Below, one piece after another: positions 1 to 6,391 of a stretch of DNA of 22,039 nucleotides. The notes beneath the pieces are model-generated. The model did no database searches. It had not been told where the DNA came from and saw only the letters and a list, made by a program, of their open reading frames with translations. Source of the DNA: Erysipelotrichaceae bacterium. GTDB lineage: Bacteria > Bacillota_I > Bacilli_A > Erysipelotrichales > Erysipelotrichaceae. The position numbers and the translations under genes are program-made. The stretch covers positions 1-22,039 of the forward strand of contig JAFONG010000117.1 in assembly GCA_017418585.1 (NCBI GenBank), given 5' to 3'. Within the stretch, counting starts at the first letter, position 1; the number at the start of each line of letters is the position of its first letter.

Positions 1-919
1 GCGGAGCGGTATAGCCCGACTTGAATGTCCAGCCACGGCATTCATCCTTTCCTACCGTAAAGAAAGTCTCCAGACCAAGGGTCTTATATGCCTTAACGAT
101 CAGCTCGTCCAGACCGCTGTGATCGATGTCTAGTTCTTTCAGAAATTCCAGTTTTTCTTCTTTTGAAAGATCGGAAAGCTCTTCCTCTATTCTTGCCGAG
201 ATCGCAACAACCTGCGATCCTTCTTTCTCGGCGTAATCCTTTACTGCACAATAATGTCTGTTCGAATCAGGATTGTTGATCTCTTCTTCCTTGATATTGC
301 ATACATAGATGACAGGCTTGGCGGTAAGGAAATTGAACTGTTTCAGATATGCCGATTCATCTTTGGTGAAAGACATGGAACGGATATTCTGGTTCTTGCC
401 TAAAGCATCGTAGATCTTCTTTAGAAGCTGATATTCGAATACCGCATCCTTATCCTTTGTATTCAAAGCCTTCTTCTCCACCTTGGCGATCCTGTTTTCG
501 CAGGTAGACATATCGGCCATCTGAAGTTCGTAATTGATGATTTCTATGTCGTCTACCGGATCGATACGGTCATAGACATGGGTGATGCTGCTGTCTTCGA
601 AACATCTTACGACATGACAGATCGCATCCACTTCCCTGATGTTTGCCAGAAACTTGTTTCCCAGGCCTTCACCGGTCGATGCGCCTTTTACCAGACCGGC
701 AATATCAGTAAACTCAAAAGTCGTAAAAATGGTTCTCTCCGGTTCGAACAGCCTGCTTAGATTGATCAGTCTTTCATCCTTCACCTCTACGACACCGACA
801 TTCGGTTCAATCGTCGCAAAAGGATAGTTCGCCGCCTCTACCCGGGAGTTGGTTATCGCATTAAACAGTGTTGATTTTCCTACGTTCGGCAAGCCTACGA
901 TTCCTGCTGTTAAACTCAT
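1..919 (-). CDS. ychF: Redox-regulated P-loop ATPase/GTPase YchF (Obg family), C-terminus outside window
   Basis: Universally conserved Obg-family nucleotide hydrolase of the cytosol, binding ribosomes and usually preferring ATP. About 306 codons are visible out of a usual 360-370, so the end of the TGS domain lies beyond base 1. The start is clear: a GAGGTG Shine-Dalgarno at 925-930 sits five bases before ATG. The N-terminus reads MSLTAGIVGLPNVGKST, giving the G1 P-loop at residues 9-17. DIAGLVKGAS is the G3 region and NIKEE takes the G4 place where classical GTPases have NKxD, as is usual in YchF. The last visible residues (DECRGWTF then GYTAP) belong to the TGS domain. It is divergent from the acetyltransferase gene, and its probable promoter is the extended -10 at 937-945. 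Confidence 0.97.
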   Translation of the reverse strand, partial: MSLTAGIVGLPNVGKSTLFNAITNSRVEAANYPFATIEPNVGVVEVKDERLINLSRLFEPERTIFTTFEFTDIAGLVKGASTGEGLGNKFLANIREVDAICHVVRCFEDSSITHVYDRIDPVDDIEIINYELQMADMSTCENRIAKVEKKALNTKDKDAVFEYQLLKKIYDALGKNQNIRSMSFTKDESAYLKQFNFLTAKPVIYVCNIKEEEINNPDSNRHYCAVKDYAEKEGSQVVAISARIEEELSDLSKEEKLEFLKELDIDHSGLDELIVKAYKTLGLETFFTVGKDECRGWTFKSGYTAP

Positions 920-936
920 ATTTTCACCTCATTTTA

Positions 937-945
937 AGTTTAACA
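937..945 (-). promoter_or_regulatory. Extended -10 promoter for ychF
   Basis: Read on the minus strand, TG-T-TAAACT is an extended -10 without a convincing -35 at 17 bases. It would start transcription near 930, just at the GAGGTG ribosome binding site, so the leader would be only about 11 bases. It forms one arm of the inverted repeat shared with the divergent gene. Placement is inference from sequence alone. Confidence 0.45.
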
Positions 946-960
946 CTAATGCATGTTAAA
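939..960. repeat. Inverted repeat TTTAACA-N8-TGTTAAA between divergent genes
   Basis: A perfect 7-base inverted repeat with an 8-base spacer lies between ychF and the acetyltransferase gene. Each arm coincides with an extended -10 (TGTTAAA) facing its own gene, which is enough to explain the symmetry. It could also be an operator for a dimeric regulator; nothing in the sequence decides between these. Confidence 0.55.
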
Positions 961-962
961 AT
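954..962 (+). promoter_or_regulatory. Extended -10 promoter for the GNAT gene, predicting a leaderless mRNA
   Basis: TG-T-TAAAAT is an extended -10. Its last base is separated from the ATG at 969 by six bases, so the usual start point falls on or one base before the initiation codon. There is no Shine-Dalgarno before that ATG. A -35 is weak (TTAAGT at 934-939, spacer 17). Confidence 0.5.
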
Positions 963-968
963 ATACCC

Positions 969-1454
969 ATGAAACTGATCAAAGCCGATAAGAACATGAT
1001 CCCTATGCTTTCAGATTTTGCCAAAGAGGTTTTTGTCGACTACTATAAAGATCTGATAGGCATCAAGCAGTCGGTCTATATGACGGGACTGTTTCTTTCT
1101 GAAGAAGCCATCAGCGATCTAATGGACCAGGGAGCGGTATTTATCCTGGCAACGGAAGATGATCGACCCGTTGGTTTTTGCGAATACATCAGCGAAGGAT
1201 CCAGATTGTTTCTGTCCAAGCTGTACGTGGAAAAGGCCCACAGAGGAAAAGGAATCGGCAGGCAGCTCTTCCTCAACTGTCTGGAATACGCCAAGAGAAA
1301 CGGACATAAAAGCATCTATCTGACCGTAAACAAGTACAATACCCCATCCTACGAGATCTACCTCCATCTTGGCTTCAAGGTCATCGATGCCGTAGTTAAC
1401 GACATCGGAAACGGCTACGTAATGGACGATTACATCATGGAATATACGCTATAA
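969..1454 (+). CDS. GNAT family N-acetyltransferase, PaiA-like
   Basis: A 161-residue single-domain acetyl-CoA-dependent acetyltransferase, cytosolic, with unknown acceptor. The acetyl-CoA pyrophosphate-binding motif A is HRGKGIG at residues 91-97 on the strand-helix unit that starts LSKLYVEKA. NTPSYEIYLHLGF at about 124-136 is the typical motif B helix, with a tyrosine able to act as general acid. The ending GNGYVMDDYIMEY resembles polyamine/PaiA-type acetyltransferases, so a small amine substrate is possible but unproven. The gene stands alone on the plus strand between two minus-strand units and is closed by a strong terminator. There is no Shine-Dalgarno; the promoter geometry suggests leaderless translation. 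Family sure, substrate unknown. Confidence 0.9.
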   Translation: MKLIKADKNMIPMLSDFAKEVFVDYYKDLIGIKQSVYMTGLFLSEEAISDLMDQGAVFILATEDDRPVGFCEYISEGSRLFLSKLYVEKAHRGKGIGRQLFLNCLEYAKRNGHKSIYLTVNKYNTPSYEIYLHLGFKVIDAVVNDIGNGYVMDDYIMEYTL

Positions 1455-1455
1455 A

Positions 1456-1481
1456 CAGAAAAGCCCTTTCGGGCTTTTCTG
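1456..1481. terminator. Bidirectional intrinsic terminator between the GNAT gene and prmC
   Basis: A perfect 11-base stem, CAGAAAAGCCC / GGGCTTTTCTG, with a TTTC loop. It starts two bases after the GNAT stop codon. The AAAA/TTTT block of the stem gives a U-rich 3' side in both directions, so it can also end minus-strand transcription about 83 bases past the prmC stop. The AT-rich stretch 1482-1563 between the two holds nothing else I can support. Confidence 0.85.
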
Positions 1482-1563
1482 CACTGCTTATTATTGGAAG
1501 ATTGTTAATGAAAAAATTATTACAATATATTTATAACATCAGGATGTGAAAACTGTGTGAAAC

Positions 1564-2409
1564 TTAAAACCTGATCATCAGCATCCTGTCTTTTCCATTG
1601 ATATCCTTGAATACACTGACTTCGGCATCCGGGAAGCAGCTGTGTGCCAGTTTTGTCAATGCATCCTTCTGATCATACCCCATTTCAAAAAAAGCCAGGG
1701 CATTATCCTCGAGTATTTCACCGGCATGCGTGAATATTTCTTTATAGAATTTCAAGCCGTCGTCTCCGCCGAAAAGAGCTACATGCGGTTCAAAGTCATA
1801 GACCGAGGATTCGATCTGTTCCGTATTCTTTATGTACGGCGGATTGGATACAAGGATACTTACTTTTATGCCTTTTTCAATGTACGGTTCCAGCATCGAT
1901 CCCGAAAGGAACGTAATATCGCATTCATTGATCCTGGCGTTCTCTCTGGCTGTTTCCAGCGCTTTTTCCGATATATCCGAAGCAAATACATGAAGCTTCT
2001 CTTCTTCCTTTTTTAAAGCGATTGCAATGGCTCCTGAACCTGTTCCGACATCACAGACATTGATCTTCTTTCCCGCAAAAAACGCGTCATACTGGCTCAA
2101 AATAAGCCCTACAAGCTCCTCCGTCTCAGGACGGGGAATCAGCACATCCCGGTTTACGATCATCTTATATCCATAGAAATAGGAATACCCCAGTACATAG
2201 TTCATCGGTTCGTTATTCATGAGTCTGACGATGCCTTTGGAGAACTCCTCCATAATGTCTTTATCCACTTCATGATCGATATTCAGATACAGATTCACCT
2301 GATGATCACTGCACAGTTCAAAAAGAAAAGCCTTCACCAGTTCAGGTGAAAGACCCTTTTCTACAAAAATCTTTTTATACTGATGAATCAGCTGATTATA
2401 CGTGCTCAT
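1564..2409 (-). CDS. prmC: Peptide chain release factor N5-glutamine methyltransferase
   Basis: Methylates the glutamine of the GGQ motif in release factors, using S-adenosylmethionine, and so speeds peptide release. 281 residues, the normal length. An N-terminal helical substrate-binding domain is followed by a Rossmann methyltransferase domain. Visible motifs: IPRPETE at 91-97, SAM-binding DVGTGSGAI at 120-128, and NPPY at 189-192, which holds the glutamine amide. The ATG lies inside the end of prfA, with 14 bases of overlap, so the two are probably translationally coupled. Its substrate RF1 is the product of the gene just upstream. Same pairing as in Bacillus and many other bacteria. Confidence 0.96.
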   Translation of the reverse strand: MSTYNQLIHQYKKIFVEKGLSPELVKAFLFELCSDHQVNLYLNIDHEVDKDIMEEFSKGIVRLMNNEPMNYVLGYSYFYGYKMIVNRDVLIPRPETEELVGLILSQYDAFFAGKKINVCDVGTGSGAIAIALKKEEEKLHVFASDISEKALETARENARINECDITFLSGSMLEPYIEKGIKVSILVSNPPYIKNTEQIESSVYDFEPHVALFGGDDGLKFYKEIFTHAGEILEDNALAFFEMGYDQKDALTKLAHSCFPDAEVSVFKDINGKDRMLMIRF

Positions 2410-3472
2410 TTAACAGTTTCTCTCTGTCGTCGTTTTCCAATAAGGCGTTGACGATGTCGTCTAGTTTTCCTTCCATGATCCTGTCCAGCTGATTGATCGT
2501 CAAACCGATACGGTGATCGGATACTCTGTTCTGAGGATAGTTGTAGGTTCTGATCTTTTCCGATCTGTCACCCGTTCCGATCTTGGAACGTCTGATCTTT
2601 CCCTCTTCTTCCTCTTTAAGCTGTTTATAGTATTCATAGACTCTGGCCTTGATGATACGCATCGCCGTCTCCTTGTTGGCGATCTGATTACGTCCATCCT
2701 GGCAGTTTACGGTAATGCCTGTAGGCTTGTGGACGATTCTGACGGCGGAGTCGGTTTTGTTGATGTGCTGGCCTCCGGCTCCGGATGCGCGGTGCGTTTC
2801 GATTTCCAGATCAGAATCAGGGATCTCAACGTCTTCATCTTCTACGTCAGGGAATACGATAACCGTAGCGGTAGAAGTATGTACCCTGCCCTGCGTTTCG
2901 GTCTTTGGGACACGCTGTACGCGGTGTGCACCGGATTCGAACTTGAAATGACGGTAGGCATCCAGACCTTTTACCATGAAGCTGATCAGTGCATATCCGC
3001 CCGCTTCGGATTCCGATGTTTCCATGACTTCAACCTTATATCCAAGAGATTCCGCATAATACGAATACATCCTGAAAAGATCTCCGGCAAAGATATTGCC
3101 TTCATCTCCTCCGGCAGCGCCTCTTATCTCGACCAGACAGTCGTAGGAATCTTCCGGATCTCTAGGCAGCAGAAGATCTTCGATATGCTTATTCAGCTTT
3201 TCCAGTTCGGCTTTCGCATCATCGATCTCCATCTTGGCCATTTCCCTGATTTCCGGATCATCGTCCTTCAGCATCTCTTGTCCGTCTTCGATCACGGCAT
3301 TGTATTTCTTGTAGTTCTGATAAGCTTCGTAGGCTCCTTTCAGTCTGGCCTGTTCCTTGGAAAGTTTCGTATACTTCTTCACGTCAGAAACATTCTCATC
3401 CAGCAGCATGAGCTCACCTATTTCCAGATACTTCTTTTCAATCTCTTCCAGTTTTATTATCTTTGCATCCAT
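2396..3472 (-). CDS. prfA: Peptide chain release factor 1 (RF1)
   Basis: Class I release factor that reads UAA and UAG in the ribosomal A site and triggers hydrolysis of peptidyl-tRNA. 358 residues, standard length. Domain 1 is a helical N-terminus with GAAGGDEG (118-125) near its end. The codon-reading tripeptide in RVPKTETQGR is PKT (189-191), matching the RF1 PxT pattern and not the RF2 SPF pattern. The catalytic GGQ is at 233-235 in RASGAGGQHINKT. The gene starts three bases after the tdk stop and overlaps prmC, whose product methylates Gln235. Transcription probably comes from the tdk promoter. Confidence 0.98.
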   Translation of the reverse strand: MDAKIIKLEEIEKKYLEIGELMLLDENVSDVKKYTKLSKEQARLKGAYEAYQNYKKYNAVIEDGQEMLKDDDPEIREMAKMEIDDAKAELEKLNKHIEDLLLPRDPEDSYDCLVEIRGAAGGDEGNIFAGDLFRMYSYYAESLGYKVEVMETSESEAGGYALISFMVKGLDAYRHFKFESGAHRVQRVPKTETQGRVHTSTATVIVFPDVEDEDVEIPDSDLEIETHRASGAGGQHINKTDSAVRIVHKPTGITVNCQDGRNQIANKETAMRIIKARVYEYYKQLKEEEEGKIRRSKIGTGDRSEKIRTYNYPQNRVSDHRIGLTINQLDRIMEGKLDDIVNALLENDDREKLLNEHV

Positions 3473-3475
3473 AGT

Positions 3476-4075
3476 TTATTTCCCATATCTGATTTTCGGT
3501 TTACCCGGCACTTCATGACAGTGACGGCATCTGGCCTCATAGCTTTCCGACGCGCCGACAAGAATGATCGGTTCATCGTAGGAGGCCGGTTTTCCGTTGA
3601 CGATTCTCTGGGTCCTGGTGGCAGGAGCGCCGCACTTGTTGCAGACGGCAGCCAGTTTTGTTACGAATTCCGCTTCTGTTATCAGTAAAGGCATCGGACC
3701 AAACGGTTCACCTTTAAAATCCGTATCCAGTCCGGCAGCCATGACTCTGATGCCTCTGTCTGCCAGTTCATTACATACGTCGCAGATATTGTCGTCAAAG
3801 AACTGCGCCTCATCGATCGCTACGACCTGCGTCGTAGGCTTGATCATATCCAGAATTTCTACGGCATCGGAAATGACATGCGATTCTACCGATGAACCGG
3901 CATGTGAAACGACTTTCGTTTCGGAATAACGGTTATCGATCTTTGGTTTAAAAACCATGATTTCTTTCTTCGCGAATTCCAGAACCTTGATCCTTCTGAT
4001 CAGTTCTTCTGTTTTTCCGGCAAACATGCAGCCGCTGATGGTTTCAATCCATCCATCTCTGTAACTCTGATACAT
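3476..4075 (-). CDS. tdk: Thymidine kinase, type II (zinc)
   Basis: Phosphorylates thymidine to dTMP with ATP in the salvage pathway. 199 residues from the start chosen here. Walker A is GCMFAGKT (15-22); the Walker B/catalytic block is DEAQFF (88-93) with Glu89 as probable base. Four cysteines (145, 148, 183, 186) form the zinc site, and the lasso region follows. A GTG six bases upstream (4081) is also open, but it lies inside the Shine-Dalgarno: GAGGTG at 4081-4086 is five bases before the ATG at 4075, the same spacing as in ychF, so ATG is preferred. It is first gene of tdk-prfA-prmC. Confidence 0.96.
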   Translation of the reverse strand: MYQSYRDGWIETISGCMFAGKTEELIRRIKVLEFAKKEIMVFKPKIDNRYSETKVVSHAGSSVESHVISDAVEILDMIKPTTQVVAIDEAQFFDDNICDVCNELADRGIRVMAAGLDTDFKGEPFGPMPLLITEAEFVTKLAAVCNKCGAPATRTQRIVNGKPASYDEPIILVGASESYEARCRHCHEVPGKPKIRYGK

Positions 4076-4095
4076 AACCACACCTCGACAATACT

Positions 4096-4101
4096 ATTAT
4101 A
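4096..4101 (-). promoter_or_regulatory. -10 element of the tdk-prfA-prmC promoter
   Basis: A perfect TATAAT on the minus strand, preceded directly by the U-tract of the rpmE terminator. Transcription would begin near 4089, leaving a leader of about 14 bases that consists mainly of the GAGGTG ribosome binding site. No good -35 is visible at the usual distance. Confidence 0.6.
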
Positions 4102-4103
4102 AC

Positions 4104-4134
4104 GAAAAAAATAGATGGCTAATCCTCTATTTTT
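4104..4134 (-). terminator. Intrinsic terminator of rpmE
   Basis: On the minus strand AAAAATAGA pairs with TCTATTTTT, extended by GG/CC past a one-base bulge around an ATTAG loop, and ends in a run of eight T. The rpmE stop codon TAG lies in the left arm of the stem. The stem is AU-rich, so strength is moderate. Confidence 0.65.
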
Positions 4135-4339
4135 CTTTCAAACCGTACTTCTTATTGAATTTTTCAATTCTGCCTGCAGATGCCGCAAACCTCTGTCTTC
4201 CGGTATAGAACGGGTGGCAGTTTGAGCAAGTATCTACTTTAATGCCGTCCTTCTTTGTAGAACCGGTTTCGAATGTAGTTCCACAGCCTGCGCAGGTAAC
4301 AGTAACTCTGTAATAATCAGGATGAATACCCTTTTTCAT
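4127..4339 (-). CDS. rpmE: 50S ribosomal protein L31, zinc-binding form
   Basis: Small protein of the large ribosomal subunit, near the central protuberance and subunit bridge. 70 residues. It begins MKKGIHPDYY, typical of L31. The zinc ligands are Cys16, Cys19, Cys38 and Cys41, i.e. two CxxC pairs (CAGC and CSNC), so this is the C+ form that also stores zinc. The Shine-Dalgarno AAGGGAG lies eight bases before ATG. It has its own strong promoter and its own terminator, so it can be expressed independently of murA and tdk. In Bacillus rho lies between murA and rpmE; here it is missing. Confidence 0.97.
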   Translation of the reverse strand: MKKGIHPDYYRVTVTCAGCGTTFETGSTKKDGIKVDTCSNCHPFYTGRQRFAASAGRIEKFNKKYGLKEK

Positions 4340-4400
4340 CTTTCAATCTCCCTTCCGCCTTGAATATCTTTGTCAATCCAAAGTAAGTTTACGCCTAATT

Positions 4401-4429
4401 ATCATAACAAATCTATCAATAAATGTAAA
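4401..4429 (-). promoter_or_regulatory. Extended -10 promoter of rpmE
   Basis: On the minus strand: -35 TTTACA (4424-4429), 17-base spacer, -10 TATGAT (4401-4406), with TG one base before the -10 (TGTTATGAT). Start expected near 4394, giving a leader of about 55 bases before the L31 start. The -35 begins only five bases past the murA stop codon, and no terminator for murA is visible between them, so read-through from murA may add to expression. Confidence 0.8.
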
Positions 4430-4434
4430 CAGAA

Positions 4435-5679
4435 TTATTTGATTTCTGCACCGATCGCCCTTAGTTTCTCGACGATCGAGTCGTATCCGCGGTATATATG
4501 GTAGGCATTGTGAATGACTGTTTCTCCTTCAGCCATCAGACCGGCTATGATCAATGATGCGCCGCATCTAAGATCGGTAGCGAAAATGTCCGTACCGTGC
4601 AGCTGCTTCCCGCCGTGAATCGTGCTCTTTCCCGGAGCGACTTCAATGTCTGCACCCATCTTGTTCAGTTCGGCGCAGTGCTTGAAACGTTCCAGATAGA
4701 TGGTTTCTTCAACGTGGCTGTCTCCGTCCACTTTCGTAAGCAGTGCCGTCAGAGGCTGCTGCAGATCGGTTGCGAAACCGGGGAACGGCTGAGTGATGAT
4801 ATCGATCGGTTTCAGATCTTCCGATTCAAATACTCTGACATAGTCGGAACCCTGTTCCAGTCTGACACCCATTTCTTCCAGCTTGGAAGTAAGTGCTTCA
4901 ATGTGCTGAGGAATGACGTTGTTTACGGTAACATCTTCACCGCAGGCTGCTGCAGCGATGATGTAGGTTCCAGCCTCGATTCTGTCAGGTATGATGTCGT
5001 GGATGCATCCTTTCAGCCTGGTAACGCCGTTGATCGTAATCTCAGAGGTTCCCGCTCCTCTGATCTGAGCACCCATTTTGTTGAGCATGGACGAGATATC
5101 GATGATCTCCGGTTCTTTGGCTGCATTCTCGATGGTCGTTCTTCCTCTGGCAAAACATGCCGCCAGCATGATGTTGATGGTAGCTCCCACGGATGCGAAA
5201 TCCAGATAGATATCGTCCCCCTTGAGTTCTTCGGCAGAGATCTCTATGACATTTCCTTCCTGCGTTATCGTCGCGCCAAGAGCTTCAAAACCCTTCAGGT
5301 GAAGATCTATCGGCCTAGGACCCAGATTGCATCCGCCTGGGGAATACATCTTTACATGTCTGAATCTGCCCAGCAAAGCACCCATGAAATAGTAGGATGC
5401 TCTCAGTTTCATGACATCTTCATCCAGCAGATCCACATTGGCGATATTGGTAGGATCAATCGTCAGTTCATCGTCAGATACTCTGACATCGATGTTCAGA
5501 AGGTTCAGGAGCTTGATCAGTACCTTTACATCCTCGATCTCCGGTACATCGTAAAGCTTTACGACCTCGCTTGCCAGAACGACCGCCGGCAATATCGCAA
5601 CTGCCGAATTCTTGCAGGAAGAAACCGTCACTTCACCCTTCAGTTTTCTTTTTCCTTTGATTCTAATCAGATCGTTCAT
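4435..5679 (-). CDS. murA: UDP-N-acetylglucosamine 1-carboxyvinyltransferase
   Basis: First committed step of peptidoglycan synthesis: transfers enolpyruvate from PEP to UDP-GlcNAc in the cytosol. 414 residues, normal length for the EPSP-synthase fold of two inverse beta/alpha domains. The catalytic cysteine is Cys117 in PGGCNLGPRPIDLH, so fosfomycin should be able to alkylate it. The active-site Lys-Asn pair is at 23-24, but in SSCKNS instead of the usual SGAKNS. RCGASLII near the C-terminus supplies the late arginine. Probably the MurZ/MurAB type by its place next to rpmE and tdk. The ATG has only a weak GGG-type ribosome binding site, and a hairpin lies 20-37 bases upstream. Confidence 0.97.
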   Translation of the reverse strand: MNDLIRIKGKRKLKGEVTVSSCKNSAVAILPAVVLASEVVKLYDVPEIEDVKVLIKLLNLLNIDVRVSDDELTIDPTNIANVDLLDEDVMKLRASYYFMGALLGRFRHVKMYSPGGCNLGPRPIDLHLKGFEALGATITQEGNVIEISAEELKGDDIYLDFASVGATINIMLAACFARGRTTIENAAKEPEIIDISSMLNKMGAQIRGAGTSEITINGVTRLKGCIHDIIPDRIEAGTYIIAAAACGEDVTVNNVIPQHIEALTSKLEEMGVRLEQGSDYVRVFESEDLKPIDIITQPFPGFATDLQQPLTALLTKVDGDSHVEETIYLERFKHCAELNKMGADIEVAPGKSTIHGGKQLHGTDIFATDLRCGASLIIAGLMAEGETVIHNAYHIYRGYDSIVEKLRAIGAEIK

Positions 5680-5690
5680 CTTTACTACCC

Positions 5691-5716
5691 AATATAAAGC
5701 AGGTATTCGAACCTGC
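5691..5716 (-). terminator. Hairpin upstream of murA: weak terminator or attenuator, with an embedded -10
   Basis: On the minus strand GCAGGT-TCGAAT-ACCTGC is a six-base stem with a six-base loop (5699-5716), followed by TTTATATT. It lies between the stop of the membrane protein gene and murA. The T-rich tail contains TATATT (5691-5696), which could serve as -10 for murA with a leader of about five bases. The short stem and broken T-run make termination partial at best. Confidence 0.4.
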
Positions 5717-5717
5717 C

Positions 5718-6380
5718 TTAATTCACTTTCTTTGCGTAAGTTTCTTCTGAATTTCCTATGCAGAAATAGATATTATCACCGACTCTGGCATACGAGTAAT
5801 CCGGATCATCGGTTCCTTTTACGACTTCAAGAACCTGGAATCTTTCTCCGTTGTAGGCCTGATGCTGTCCGTTGAACAGCGTATCGTCGTCGCGGTCTCT
5901 GGTCGGCTTGTTTCTGAATACGACCGGACCATCGGAAATCTCATACGTCATCTTGCCGGCTGTATCTTCTTTCTTTCCGGCATTGTTTGCGATCTGCTGA
6001 TTCAGCGCTTCGATCGTCGCATCCTTTTCTGCCAGCTGCTTCTTATATGTTTCTTCGTTGGCAAGAACCTGCAGATAGCTGGTGTTGGCCTTTACATAGG
6101 CGGAATGCTGCTTAAAGGCATAAATCAAAGACGCTACGCTTGTAATCAGAAGCAAAGCGATGATGATCAGGCAAAGGACGAGAGAAGTATTGACTCTTCC
6201 GGTCCTTGGCTTGACTTCCCGATACTCTTCTTCGTTCTCTTCGGCATCATCGTAAAGCTCGTCATCGCTCATCTTAAAGATCGACATATCGATGCTTTCA
6301 GAATTGGTAGTCGTCTTATCCTCCACAAAATCAGGGATATCTAACGTTTCATCTTTTTCATAAGGATTCTTTTCAAACAT
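5718..6380 (-). CDS. Uncharacterised single-pass membrane protein with acidic cytoplasmic tail and SH3-like exterior domain
   Basis: Function not recognised. 220 residues from the ATG chosen here; a GTG 12 bases upstream overlaps the previous stop, but GAGGT at 6386-6390 lies five bases before the ATG. Residues 1-62 are acidic and disordered (DDELYDD, EENEEEYREV). About 66-89 is one very hydrophobic membrane segment (LVLCLIIIALLLITSVASLI). About 98-134 is a likely coiled coil rich in Ala, Glu, Lys and Gln. The rest (about 146-212) has the look of a small beta domain of SH3 type (FRNKP, GERFQVLEVV, SYARVGDNIYFC). The positive-inside rule puts the acidic tail in the cytosol. It sits 11 bases after the acidic protein and directly before murA, suggesting an envelope role. 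Confidence 0.8.
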   Translation of the reverse strand: MFEKNPYEKDETLDIPDFVEDKTTTNSESIDMSIFKMSDDELYDDAEENEEEYREVKPRTGRVNTSLVLCLIIIALLLITSVASLIYAFKQHSAYVKANTSYLQVLANEETYKKQLAEKDATIEALNQQIANNAGKKEDTAGKMTYEISDGPVVFRNKPTRDRDDDTLFNGQHQAYNGERFQVLEVVKGTDDPDYSYARVGDNIYFCIGNSEETYAKKVN

Positions 6381-6391
6381 AATCAACCTCA

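Noticed and set aside
1482..1563. AT-rich stretch after the GNAT terminator with promoter-like TATAAC and a loose inverted repeat.
   Set aside because: No hexamer pair with correct spacing and no downstream plus-strand gene; the prmC stop lies opposite.
2900..2908. RF1 codon-recognition tripeptide PKT differs from the E. coli PAT.
   Set aside because: The RF1 rule is PxT, with a variable middle residue among bacteria; it does not suggest changed stop-codon use.
2513..3688. A 391-codon plus-strand open frame across prfA and tdk.
   Set aside because: Antisense to two well-conserved genes, with composition of a reversed coding strand (Phe-, Ile- and Arg-rich) and no domain I recognise; a shadow frame.
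4597..5697. A 366-codon plus-strand open frame opposite murA.
   Set aside because: Lies almost wholly inside the conserved murA gene on the other strand; no domain sense and no promoter or ribosome binding site.
5699..5716. Minus-strand GCAGGTTCGAATACCTGC looks like the T-arm of a tRNA.
   Set aside because: No acceptor, D or anticodon arms flank it; the stem ends directly between two genes and is followed by a T-run, so it is read as a hairpin with terminator character.
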